Translations under genes and position numbers: made by a program
Part shown: positions 22,000 through 33,040 of the stretch, piece by piece
Position numbering within the stretch: position 1 is the stretch's first letter
Layout: the number at the start of each line of letters is the position of its first letter
Assembly (NCBI GenBank): GCA_014925825.1
Contig: JACGCK010000111.1
Coordinates: 1 to 64,000, forward strand
DNA from: Pholiota molesta
Taxonomy: Eukaryota; Basidiomycota; Agaricomycetes; Agaricales; Strophariaceae
Direction of reading: 5' to 3'
DNA: 64,000 nucleotides
Notes under the pieces: model-generated
The model's database searches: none
Told to the model about the DNA's origin: nothing
The model's input: only the letters and a program-made list of their open reading frames with translations

Positions 22000-24169
22000 G
22001 CGGTAAGATTCAATAGTTTATTGTCTGTACATGTTTTGACAGCCAGTACGCTTGACGAGCACCGCCATGTACACGCTATATTTAGTTATGTCTCTCGTGC
22101 TGATGATCAAGTCACGACGCCTCGTACAACCTCGCGCATTTCTCGTGCTTTCCAAGCGCTCATAACCCCCCAAGGAGTATCTTTCTTATTCCATCCCCGT
22201 CGAAACGTTTCCTGGACATGAGCGCGTTGAACCCCCGAGGTCGTGTAACCACCCCGAGCACAACCACTTGCAGCCGGCGCTCGTCGCGTCCACAGCGTTC
22301 GATGTGGCGAAGAACACGGTCTGAATCATGATCTCGCCGACGTCCTGATGCGGTCCCTCGGTGGTATCCGATGACATGGGGGCAGTACGACCTCCCTTTC
22401 CATCTTTCCTGCCCTCTTCTGGATCCTTTCCCGCAGCATCATCTCCGTCTCCTCCCGAGAATGGCGTGTATATGTAGAAGAGCGGCTTGGCCCCGTCGTA
22501 TGCTTGATTTCAGGGCCGTGTGGCCTTCTGGCAGCTGGGAGTTCTCAATTGTGCGCAGCATGCGCCGGAAGGACGAATTGACGACAGAATGCTCCGCCAC
22601 GCGTTCGGCTGGGTCGAAGGAGCGCTGCGAGGGCCCGTCGGGGGCGCGTATAGAATTTCTGGCCGGATATAGGGGTGCGTCGGCGTCATGCTTACTTGCG
22701 TTCGCGTTCTCGCTGGAGAGTGCAAATAGAAGCCAGAAAATAGTCCGGAAAGCTGAAGGGGTCGAGAGTAGCGAAAATGACGAGTTCGGTGGAGAGCACG
22801 ATCAAAGCGATTTCGGAAGTGAATAGACCTTGGTCATTGGGTCCGCCTGTGGTCCCAACCGTCAACACGACCTCGCTTGATAGATGTGCATGCTTCAACG
22901 GCTTCGCAAGAAGCCAGGACAGGGAGTGGCGAAAGCTGATCAGGCCTCCACTTTGTCGATTCGATTGGATGACATGATCATCTCGACCTGTAGCTCCGGT
23001 AATGGAAGAGTCGACCACCCTTGGCAAAAGCATTGCGAACCCAGAGCCTAGTTCGAATTTGGGCATTACGAGAGTACTGTCAGATGAACAAATAAGATAA
23101 ATATACGGATCGTAATTTTTGGAGATGGAATTTACCTCGCAACGCAAAAATCCACGAGGGTCGACACGACCTGCTCGTTTGCCGAAAAGATCGTCCAGAA
23201 GGCTGAGGAGTCGAGAATTAACGGTGATATATAGCGAACCAAGAGTCTGGTTCCAATTTGGACTATCACGGCGAAAACTGTCAAATGAACAGATTAAATG
23301 AATATACGGATCCTATTCGTTTTTATTGGAGAGGAAATCTACCTGTGGTCCCAACCGTCAACAACCCCTTTCTCAATAAATATACCTGCTTCAAAAGCTT
23401 GGCAAGGACCCAAGATAGCGAGTGACGAAAGCTGATCAGGCCTCCAATACGTCGATTCGAACGGATGGGGTCATCTCGACCTGGTGGACGGACCGCATGG
23501 AAAACTTCGTTCGGTCGAGGCGGTCCTCTGCAAGCATGATGCAACACTGCGGTGATGGCGCTACTAAGCTCCGCGTTCGTCTACATCAGTGCCCCGAAGA
23601 CGAATAACGTCGGCTGGGAGAAGAAGATGGAAAAAGTGTCAGTAGAAGTTACGGAATATGAGAACAGACGGCGAGCCCAGGCTTGAGCTCGAACCGTCTG
23701 AATGTTGAAGGCTTACCTTCGTCGGCATGTCTGCTGGGGTACCTTTACGTATGAAGCGCATCATCGGCATCGTGATAGAACGCCTTCAGCACATCCGAGT
23801 CCTTGCATATGTCGAGGCGCTGTGGTATGCAGGCGCGCTCAGCGAGGGTGTGGTTGGGTGCCGTCCGCAGGCAGTTGTCTTTGCCTCGAGAATGGGCTTC
23901 GCGGTGGTGTGTAGTTGCGATTGTGATAAGAACAAGGAACGCTTCGACGAGTTCGTAGGTGCGTTGGGGTGTTTCGTAGCGGCAGTGGGAGGTGAGCGAC
24001 GCGCCAGGCGGTGTCCGAAGAGTCGAGACCGATACTGAGATATCATTGTCCTGTAGCATAAGCGGCATGCGCGTAACAAGCGATGACGACCTTGGGGGCC
24101 TGAGTTGGCGTTGCGGCGAACGAGCACGGAGAAAGCAGAAAGCAAACTTGGCGAGAACAAGGTTGGGAT
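22000..24169. repeat. Array spacer upstream of HET copy C
   Basis: Third copy of the spacer found at 9.3-11.0 and 15.35-17.5 kb. A block containing CGAAAGCTGATCAGGCCTCCA occurs twice here (about 22929 and 23427), an extra local duplication. At 24160-24170 the match to unit B (17500-17515) stops abruptly at GGGATG and resumes only at about 25940. Confidence 0.6.
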
Positions 24170-24199
24170 GTGATAGTGATAGTGATAGTGATAGTGATA
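24170..24199. repeat. (GTGATA)5 microsatellite
   Basis: Five perfect tandem copies of GTGATA. On the minus strand this is (TATCAC)5 placed exactly where the decayed LINE ends, so it may be the simple-repeat 3' tail of that element. Confidence 0.9.
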
Positions 24200-25280
24200 G
24201 ATTATACACAGCATTGGCCCCTGCCAGGCCGCCGTGTCCCGAAGATTATCCCGATACATGCCAGCTATGTATCTTCGCCTCCGGACCCAGAACACATTGA
24301 TCATACAGAGATGTCCCTCCAGCTCTTCGCCTAGACGTCCATATGACCCCCATGTCCAAGGTAAATTAAGAAACCATCCCCGCACCACCTGTACTACTCC
24401 TCGGCAGATTGACCAACCAATCCAGAGGCATAGCCGGGACCAATATCGGCATGTCATCAAAGATATGGAGGATTTCATGAGTAAATTTTCCAAGTGAGCC
24501 TGTAATTTCCCTATTGTTAATGAGCTCGGTATGTCTCAGTCCCTCCAGTGCTATTAGATGACAAGATAGAATTAACCTCGTCAGAGACATCCTGTGATCT
24601 GCATTTAATATTTTCAGGTAATGTCTCAAGAGGAGGTAATCTGTTTGGGTCCTTTGCCTTCTGGCCAGTATTCCAATCTGCTGTGAAGTAAATACAGTTT
24701 CGAAGTACATTCTAGCTCTTGTTCAAGTTATTCTTTCATTGCTTCCCTAATCAATCCCTAATAGTCCTTATTAAGGTGACAACAATGTTGGACTTAATTT
24801 CCAATTAATTTCTCGGAGGTCTGGGAAGTCAATGCCAAGCTCCATGCTTTCTATGACCTTAAATGTATCTCTGTGATCCAAGATTGGTGGCCACTTTTGT
24901 CAAAATATATGGAGTCTTGGAGTGCTTTATGAGCTAGATATTCTGCTGGTAATTCCACAAGATACTTCAAGTTGCCAGCAGCCTTCGAAACTTTAGTGGT
25001 GTAAGTCTGGTCTCAGTAAAGAGCACAGCAATTGAGGAATTTTTTGGTAAGCCTAGTAGACGACATATAAACCTGTGCTGTTTTTCTTGAAGTGGGGCAA
25101 GATAGCCTATTATTGCCATCTGGGCTTATTTCTGCTCCATGGGTAAGGTGCGGGTTGAGCAGGGTCGTGTACAGTGCTATACATTCTTCTGGTGGAAGCA
25201 ACCCAATGTTTGATTCCATCCCGAAGATTAGTCTGCCAATCTGTCGTGCTTTGCTGGCTTTATTTTCACAGTGGGTTTTA
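24200..25280 (-). mobile_element. Decayed, 5'-truncated LINE (non-LTR retrotransposon) fragment
   Basis: Minus-strand pieces resemble the region after the reverse transcriptase core in fungal LINEs. LPPEECIALYTTLLNPHLTH lies at about 25140-25200, and HRMSLTRLILSCHLIALEGL at about 24530-24590. Between them the frame is broken by many stops. Gene order runs from high to low coordinates, so the 3' end is at about 24.2 kb next to the (TATCAC)n tract. The catalytic motif of the polymerase is absent, consistent with 5' truncation. The sequence interrupts the array unit between HET copies C and D. Confidence 0.6.
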
Positions 25281-25929
25281 AATTAAATTAAATATATACA
25301 ACATAGGTATGTAAATCGTCGAGCATGGCGACCTCGGACAACTTGGCGGAATTGTCTCGCATAGCACGGACTCACGCAAAAGCATAGTGGTGAGGCACGG
25401 AGGGGCAGCGATGTTCGTGCCAGACTACTCGTCGTCCCAACGTCATCCTGCGCATCATCCCCAAAAATCTTGCGGGATCCACTTGATTGCATCACTCGCG
25501 TCTCCTTAAGGTCATTTACGAGGGCCCAGAGGCTGCCGATCGCGCGCGATGAGCTGCGATGAGTGCGATAAGGGCTGAGAGGAGGTGGAGTGTGTGCGAG
25601 CAACTCACAGGGCTTTCCCCGCCATTTTGCAGGATGTGCATGTTCACTATTCAGTATAACAGTCAGGTGTGGGTGCAGGTGCAGTGTCCCTAGGTCTAAG
25701 GGCGACACAAGGGCACAGAGGATGGTGGTAGGAAGAGGCAGGCGATGCGCTGGCGCCGTTTCCCGTCCACCCCTCCTTTTTTCCCGTAGTTTTTGCCCCC
25801 CACGCAGTCAAAAACCTCTGGCCTCTCGCTCTCTCGCACGGCTCTGTCTTAGTGGTAAAGAACAGTAGCGGAGGAGGGGTTGTGAGCGGGTTTGTGAGGA
25901 TTTTCAGAGTGTTGTGTTTTTGATGGTGG
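25281..25929. other. Unassigned part of the insertion between HET units C and D
   Basis: This stretch has no counterpart in the other array units, so it arrived with or next to the LINE fragment. Open frames exist on both strands but none shows a motif or splice pattern I can support. Confidence 0.4.
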
Positions 25930-27995
25930 TGGTTTGGTTGTCATATTACGTCAGCACCTCTCCCTCAGCACGTCTCTCTCATTATCAACGTACTCTGCCA
26001 GCCCTTCTCGACCAAGAACGCGTCGCGCGACGCGCTCCCATTTCCCTCGCCTCCGTCGCCGCCATCTACCGCACCTACTTCTTCCTGCACGCCCTCTCTT
26101 CGAGAGTCGACGCCTGACTGCCGCTTCTGACGCCTATTCTTTGCCGCCAAGTGACCACTGAAATCTATGACTGGCGAGATAAAAATTATGGACATGCCTC
26201 GCAGCTAGGCAGTGCCAGCTCGTCGACTTTTAGCTTTGCACACCAAGTCCACGACGTTTCGGACATCGCAGGGAACGTCGTGTATTGCTTATATACGCGA
26301 AGCCCGTAGGGCGGTCCCGCCTACGTCTGCCGAGTCTCTTGCCAACATCATCGTACGTCCCACATCGCCTTCCGTCATATTTACACTCTCACTCACACTC
26401 ACTTGCACTCACAGCCCTCATCATGTAAACGTACTCGCCTCCCCCTCACCTCCTCGTCATTATCGACCGCACCGGCCTCTCCCACACGTCCTCTCCATCC
26501 ACGTCGCCCACCCTGCGGCACCGACAAGGAACGCCGCCTCCGTCTCTCGTTCGCCGCCCCCTCCGAGCTCTACGACTGACAAGACGATATCTACGGCTAG
26601 GCGGTCCCTGAGTACTGGCCCCATCGCTTTCTTTTCTGTCCTACTCGTCTTCCACCACAATCCTCTGCGCATGTCCGCCACGAGAGCATGGACTACAAGC
26701 CCACAGCGTCCTTGACGCGCCCCCCTCCAAGTCGCTCAAGGTCCCACCCAGAATTCTCATCGTCTTTTGGAATTGTATGGAAGTCGGGGTTAACTTGAGC
26801 AGCTGAGCGGAAGCACTCTTGCTAATCTTGCTGCTCCATATTCAATCATCACCTTATTCCCATCCATCGCCCAGCGTTTTTCTTCTCTTTTCGATATGTA
26901 TGGAAGCCGGAAGAATTACGAGCAGCAGAACTGAAGCACACTCGTGCTATTCTCACCGCTATCTCAATTATTGCTACCTTGTTCGCCTTGCCATCATTCA
27001 TCATTCTCCTGTCATGTTCGCGTTCTATGCCCGTATCTCACTCTTTACTCACCATCAAACCCCTCCACACAGACCTCACCTCGCTCAAAAACGATCCCCC
27101 TCCCCACCCTAACGCGCATCGCCCCCGATCCGAAGCGGACGATCACCCTCTTGCTCGAGTTCACACCGAAAGCCACCCCCGCCTCGCACCCGCAGCAAGC
27201 GGAGGTGCTGTATCTGTCGTTCTCGGAGGACGCGGACCTGCGCGCGTGGCGCGATGCGCTGAGCGCGCCGCCGCCGCCGGGGGCAGCGTCGAAGAGCGAG
27301 GAGAAACGGGCAAGGAGGGGGAGTCGGCGGAAGAGCGGGCCGTTGCCTGTGGGCGCGCATAGGGGATGCAGAGCGGCTTGGACTCTGAGTGTTGTGCTTT
27401 TTGATATGACCCTATGCTGCCACGCTGCCTCCATGCCCTTGTCTATGAGCTATCTGAAGATCGAGTGCTGATGGCGTGCTCTGCCGCCGTTCGTCTTCGC
27501 CATGCCACACTTTGTATCTCGTCCTGTCTTGTCTCGTCGCTCCCTCTCTGTCCTGACCCACTCTTGTCCATCGCCATGCTCCTCCATTGACATTCTCCTC
27601 CATTGCGTCGACATTCTCCTCCACCGACATTCACTGCCATCGTTGTTCGTCGAACAACGTTCACCCATCGGACTCCGTTCATTCATTGAACATCACTCAT
27701 CTATCGAAACATGTGTCTCCATTTTCGCCTCCCAACGTCATCCATGTCACGGCGCGCTTTTTCGCGCTGAGGCCCGCTGGGGGCCGGCGCAGTGGCTAGT
27801 CCAGCTGGGCTGGCCCTGTCTGCATCTTTGTGTCGCTCCCCTCTCTATGGTCTACGCTAGCATCCCATCATGTTGTGTGTCCGCTCTCTCCCGCCTCTGT
27901 CTCTGTTGTCGCATCATCCACTCTCACTCAGTCGTCCGCTGTCTATCCATGAATACGTATGTACCTGCCCGCATGTACCTGTGTACCTTATCCTC
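25930..27995 (+). pseudogene. PAK-like PH/CRIB gene remnant, array unit D
   Basis: Matches unit C from CATATTACGTCAGCACCTCT onwards (25941 versus 17517). The best preserved segment, about 27130-27370, encodes LLLEFTPKATPASHPQQ, then LYLSFSEDADLRAWRDAL, typical of the last strands and C-terminal helix of a PH domain (the conserved Trp is present). A Lys/Arg-rich tail follows. Upstream pieces (KTHYSY-free, Pro/Ser-rich) are broken by stops. No kinase domain follows. The relation to PAK-family kinases rests on similarity by eye and is tentative. Its end converges on HET copy D. Confidence 0.42.
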
Positions 27996-28025
27996 CCTTC
28001 GCACATTACACGCTGTGTCGAGCCC

Positions 28026-30424
28026 CTACAAATACATGGTCTCTAAAGTCATCCCGTGCTTTGCCAGGTCGCTTCGCTTGATTGAATAAACAGTTCGACC
28101 TTTTCCTGAAGTGGGTGTCCCTTTCTTCAGGAGATGGAAGACGATAGGCTCCTCTGTACCAATCCGATGGGTATTAAACGATGTGAGGCTGGAAGTTGAA
28201 CCCCATTCCAAGGCTCGGTACTGGTAGCCCACCTCAAAACATATTGCAAGACAGAGATCCTGGACAAGGATAGTGGTTGCATCTCCTCCGAAATTCAATA
28301 CTCCAAATGTCCGCTTGTAGTATTCTGTGAAATCGGAATTAGCAAATGACGCTTCTGCCATTGAGTGTCTACATAGATCAAATCTTGCCACTTACGTGAG
28401 GTGCTCGCGATGCCTTTGTCCAATAGACGATAGGTATTATTAGTACCCTCAGAAGATAATTCACGACGCTTGAGCTCAAACGTAGCGTAGTAATTGCCGA
28501 TGGGCTCGTACTTGAAACGATCGTTTTCTCGCAACGAGGGCATCAGAAGGATTGGCATCCGGAGTCCTACATGGGTAAGAAGCAATGGCGCTAAAGGGGG
28601 CTCGTGCGACATCGTCGTAATATTCTCGGAGCATTGAAGATATGCTGATGGTCCCGATGGAATAATAGAGTCGGACAATGGTGTCTGAGCACAATTGAAG
28701 ATATCGACCACTTCGTTTGAAGTATTTAAGATCTCCGTCATAAGGCGGAAGAACGCCCGCTTGGAACCCTCGCCATATGCTATTGAAATACTGACACCGC
28801 AAATGCCCATCAGGGAATAGGCGGTATCTTCTTCACGTAGCACATTGCGCTTCGCCGCCAGCTGCATCTTGCGTGAAATAGGTATGGTGTTGGGGTTGCC
28901 TAGTTCATATTTAGTAATTGTCGTTGCTTTGGAAATTTGATCTATAATATCTAGGTGATTGTCCTTGTCGTTAGAAGAGTCGGTGTACTGTGGGAACCTC
29001 TTCCAGTTCTTGTTATAGAATTTCATGCAATGTGGGGCGAGCAGTTCTTGGAATGTCCATCCACGAGTGAACCAAGGATCCCGATGGATATCACCGAGGG
29101 CGACGGTTTCGGCCAGGTAGGAGATGCAGTTGTGGGAGTTCTCGTACCACTTATACATTGAGCGGATGGATTCGTCGAGCTCGGAGCTGCTGTCTTTATT
29201 AATGCAAACAGTATCCATCCAACCGAAAGAAAGTCCGTGGTCTTTGCGGGCAGATTTGCAAAAATTGACGAGTTTCCGATACCCTGGCTGCTGAGTATCG
29301 AACTGTCGTAGCTGCCAAGCTCCATAAGTAACTTCCCTGTCCGATCCACGAAGCCAGGTGTGAGATAGGATGGCATATTTGGTGTTTTCCTGTATGATCT
29401 CCTTGATGATGCGGTCCTCAAGAGATTGTCCCAATCCAGATCCAGGTCCCCGAGTCTCTCTCGCCTTCACCATCTTCTCTTTGAACATTCTCTCCGAGAA
29501 ACTGGCTTGAATTTCTTGTATGATTAGACCGCAGACATCGTTCCTCTCAAGTAGTGACATTTGTAGCTTGGTGCCAGTTCCTCGAGGAGTGTCGGTGAAG
29601 TGTAATAGCCGAATAGGCATCTTGCTAAAGACGTGCTCACGAACCGCCTCTTGAAGTATTCCCATAAAACGTTGGTAATTTGTTAGTTCGGGTATGAAAG
29701 CTATCCCCCAAAAAGCAATAGCAATGCTATTAGATGTTGAGATCAGAGGTTCTGTTATGATTTGCATACCTTGCCAGGGCCTGGGGTCAGAGAGTTTGCT
29801 CTCTGTTGCTACGCCGGGAGATTTGGCCATAGCATCGTTCGATGAAACGCTGTCAACGTTAGGATCTGTTTTAAAATCAGTAACTGTAATCCGTGGTATT
29901 ACTGAGGAAGAGGTTTACCGTCCAAGTCCACCTCGATGCTTTGCGTTTGGCCGACTTGTGATTGCATAATCATCGATGATATAAATTCCTGGAGCGCGGT
30001 GAGAAGCTTCCCCGCCTCAGGACCCATCGAATGCACTTGACCGATATCTAAGATATCATTATTCAGTGATGATAATTGTGTTTATTACAGCGAAGAAACT
30101 TACCTTTCTTATTTATCCCCTCGGCCGTATGTAAGAGAGGGAAAACAAAGTTCTGCAGAGCCTCGAGCAAAATTTGCGATGGGGTGTGTGTGGCTGGATC
30201 TATGTTATGCACGGTAGACAGGTATGAGCGTCCAGCGATCCACGGGCGCTAGGCCAGCAGATGGTCTTGCTCACCTGCTTTAGTGGAATCATCACTCGAC
30301 GATCCCAGATGGGTTCCAGCATACGGAAGCGCATCTCCAGACGTTGAGGTTTGCTCTTGGGAAGAAATGAGAATCATGCAGGTGTTCGTGCTTACATGAG
30401 GGGCTTACTGGTGGAGTCAGACAT
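28026..30424 (-). CDS. HET-domain protein, array copy D
   Basis: Starts MSDST at 30424, with a GT donor directly after, and ends KHGMTLETMYL at 28026. The HET domain lies at about 29037-29385 (YAILSHTWLRGSDREVTYG, GWMDTVCINKDSSSELDES, WFTRGWTFQELLAP). The linker KMVKARETRGPGSGLGQSL matches copy B nearly residue for residue. N-terminal exons correspond to LLEALQNFVFPLLHTAEG and MGPEAGKLLTALQEF. The last exon (FGVLNFGGDATTILVQDL) aligns with those of A-C. All joins I checked keep frame. This is the last copy on the right; beyond 30.5 kb no spacer or kinase-like block is repeated in place. Confidence 0.83.
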
Positions 30425-30734
30425 TGCAGCAACGATGAGCTTGATGTGAACAGGGAGTAGGAGCTGTAACATTCATTATTTTGTTATTTGTATCACCAGC
30501 ACGCACTGCCATATACACGCTATATTTAGTTTAGCCTCGATATTTCATTACGGTTTGAGTGTCCTTTTGGTGATACTTAAGACGGTCTGTTATACTACCG
30601 GTGTGCTACCTGCGAGAACAAAGTACACGCTGAGCCATGCCCACTGCCCAGACGTAAACACAGATATTAGATACAATCACCGATTCACATCCCCTACGCA
30701 CCCCCTGCACACGGCACGCTCCACCCCTCAAACT
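30425..30734. other. Upstream region of HET copy D
   Basis: A short stretch at 30430-30530 resembles the sequence just upstream of the other HET genes (CACGCTATATTTAGTT). After that the array homology ends. No gene is seen. Confidence 0.4.
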
Positions 30735-31135
30735 CCCGCTTCCCCCTCTGTACCGCCGTCAGCATCTCCCAAAACGCCTTCCCAATCGGGCCCAGCCCGC
30801 CCTCGTGCGCGGGCAGCGCGATGTCCGCCCCCGCCACCCGATGCGGCCCACGGGCGCGACGATCACCGCCGTGCCCACGCCGCACGCCTCCAGGATCCGG
30901 CCCGCCCCCGCGAGCGCCGCGATCTCCGTCATCGGGATGGGTCGACGGCTGTGAACGAACGCAAGTGAACGCGCATGAGAAGGAGAGGTTGGGATAAGAC
31001 GGAAAAAGGAATTTACGCACTGCCATTATGGGCCTTCACCGCGAGGAAGACGTTCATCGCGCCCACCTCCGTCACGCTGTCCTCCTCGCCGAGCAGCCAC
31101 AGGATCTGGTCGTACCCCTGCTTCAGATAACCACA
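30735..31135 (-). pseudogene. Branched-chain aminotransferase (BCAT) remnant
   Basis: The minus strand encodes YDQILWLLGEEDSVTEVGAM then NVFLAVKAHNG (about 31020-31125), the cofactor-site region of fold-type IV branched-chain aminotransferases. After an intron-like gap come MTEIAALAGAGRILEACGVG and TAVIVAPVGRIG, then, in a different frame, ADIALPAHEGGLGPIGKAFW near the C terminus. The middle of the enzyme (between NVF and MTE) is missing and the last two parts are out of frame, so the copy is dead. The intact enzyme would transaminate Leu, Ile and Val with 2-oxoglutarate. The catalytic-lysine region is not present. Confidence 0.7.
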
Positions 31136-31448
31136 TTTATAAAAAATGCGTGAACAGTATGTATATGCAAGTACAAGCAGGAATCTTCGTATCTCGAGCT
31201 GATAGAGATTTTTTTTTCTATGATAATAAAGCAGATGACTATGCGATAGCAGGGTATTGCACAAGGGTGACAATGAAGTTATGTTTTAGAAGAATGTCAA
31301 ATTTTTATAGAACTAGAGACGAGCTACGAACCAGGGATGTAGAAGCCGACTGCGATGGCGACGTGTAATGCGACCTCGAGGTAGCCTTTGATAGCACGTC
31401 GGGGCTTGTGAGCCACATCCAGCTCGAAGATCATAGACGGAAGTTCCA

Positions 31449-32669
31449 CTAATTGTCAAATGTCAGTTGGAGCCTTTTCCAGGTTGCGCGCAGGTCGTCG
31501 ATGGAATAATAAGTGGGAATGGGATAGTCTCGGAATCTGCATCTAAGCTCCAAGTTCTCTAGCGATGGAATGTCGGCCAAAGGAGAGAATAGTTCCAGGT
31601 TATCCTCTGGCCTACATTGTTTGATATCCACGTCTAGGACCTTGAGGGAGCAATTAGAGCGTTGGAGAAAATCTGTGATGGTTTCGATGTCGACCTTGCG
31701 ATCCGAATCGACAGCGAGGTGTTGCAAAGCAGGGAACTGCATGAGATGGAGACAAGTATCTATATCGGTGTCCCAATCTTTTATATGGAGGAAGTGAAGA
31801 TGGTCGTGTTGGAGAATTGGATTCCCTGCTGCACTAGTGTCAGGATTAAAACTCAGATGATGAATACGGAAAGTGCAATGTTTGAGATAGGGTGCATTCG
31901 AGAATAACCATAAACACATAGCGATTGATGAGAAACTGGCTTCCAGATTCGTGAGTTTGTGCCAGTTGACACCCGAAAGATAGTGTATGTACGGCCCGTC
32001 CATGTATAAATTCCTGAGGTTGGGAATCATTCCTAAATTTATTTCTGAGGTACCACAGATTCCGATCTTCAGAGTGTTTAACATATGAGCGCGGGCGAAA
32101 GCAGAGTTTAGGAGATGAACGTGTTCCGCCTCAATATTATATTCGAAGTAGAACCACTTGTGGGACTGCGGCGAGAATAAGTTCATCATCGCCTTCAAAG
32201 GTGCTTTGTCGTTCATGTAATCCACCTGGTAGATATTGATGTAGAGGGGAGGTTCTCCAGATCGGCCCAGCCAGTCGCGCAAAATACTGCAACGGGTTTC
32301 ATTGATGTAGTTCGAGCAGAGTGAAATTGATGTCCAGATTTGGGGAGTCGACCAGGCGATAGCACGCCATGTTGTGCATACGGCACCAAGCGAGAGGGGA
32401 TTTGTAACGGAACGATGTCTAGGACGGTTGACAGATACACCATAGGCAGCGTCCACGTCGACAGGCAATAAATTCGTGAAAATCTTGCCTACGATCTCAG
32501 TGGGCAGTTTTGATGTTAAAGGATCGTGTGCACGATTCATGCGCCCATGAATGATGGTACGCCTGGCATTCAGAGTGGCGATCTCTTCATCTATAGCGGC
32601 AAGGTCTTCACACGGAGTACATGTCTGTCCTTTCGCCACTTTCGGGCAGGGGAAATTGTGACCGGTCAT
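31449..32669 (-). CDS. F-box protein, 406 aa
   Basis: Single-exon frame starting MTGHNFPCPK. After a short coiled N terminus (LAAIDEEIATLNARRTII), an F-box follows at residues ~50-110: LTSKLPTEIVGKIFTNLLP, then LGAVCTTWRAIAWSTPQIW. The rest is a series of short leucine-rich stretches (LKIGICGTSEINLGMIPNL, LQHLAVDSDRKVDIETI, LENLELRCRF) as in the large agaricomycete F-box/LRR-like family. The F-box should bind Skp1 and make the protein a substrate adaptor of an SCF ubiquitin ligase; its substrate is unknown. Length and domain order are normal for the family and the frame is intact. Confidence 0.85.
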   Translation of the reverse strand: MTGHNFPCPKVAKGQTCTPCEDLAAIDEEIATLNARRTIIHGRMNRAHDPLTSKLPTEIVGKIFTNLLPVDVDAAYGVSVNRPRHRSVTNPLSLGAVCTTWRAIAWSTPQIWTSISLCSNYINETRCSILRDWLGRSGEPPLYINIYQVDYMNDKAPLKAMMNLFSPQSHKWFYFEYNIEAEHVHLLNSAFARAHMLNTLKIGICGTSEINLGMIPNLRNLYMDGPYIHYLSGVNWHKLTNLEASFSSIAMCLWLFSNAPYLKHCTFRIHHLSFNPDTSAAGNPILQHDHLHFLHIKDWDTDIDTCLHLMQFPALQHLAVDSDRKVDIETITDFLQRSNCSLKVLDVDIKQCRPEDNLELFSPLADIPSLENLELRCRFRDYPIPTYYSIDDLRATWKRLQLTFDN

Positions 32670-33040
32670 CGATATCTCTGAGTCGTCGAGGAGTCAAGAT
32701 GTGCAAATTTTGATAAGGAGAGACGCTTTGATAGATAAAACGACGTTACCTTGGAGTGAAATGGGCCTCAAAATTTCGGGCCCGCGATCTGAGAGCTGGA
32801 TACGATAAGATACAACAGAATTGGTAGCTTTCAGGTAGCTTTAGTAGTTATGGGAAAGCGCTCGGAGCTGAGTTTGCGCTGAGTTCTGCTGAGCTACAAA
32901 TTTAATCAGCACGTGAAACGGTAATTCAAGCGCCCGCAGCCATCTTTCAACACCGCCATCTCAACGTCTAAAGATCTAACGTCTTACGCTTAACTCTGTT
33001 GATATTTCTTCGTAATATATACAAAGCAGCGCTCGAAATT
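32670..33040. promoter_or_regulatory. Divergent intergenic region between the F-box gene and the 33.0-kb gene
   Basis: About 370 bp separate two genes that start outwards from it, so it should hold both promoters. No clear TATA box or known site stands out. Confidence 0.4.

Noticed and set aside
26944..27471. Overlapping long frames on both strands in the GC-rich part of unit D
   Set aside because: Only the frame with LLLEFTPK and LYLSF continues a pattern shared with units B and C; the others are shadows of high GC.
30555..30968. 137-codon plus-strand frame rich in Pro and Arg
   Set aside because: It is antisense to the branched-chain aminotransferase remnant, whose minus-strand reading has clear family motifs.
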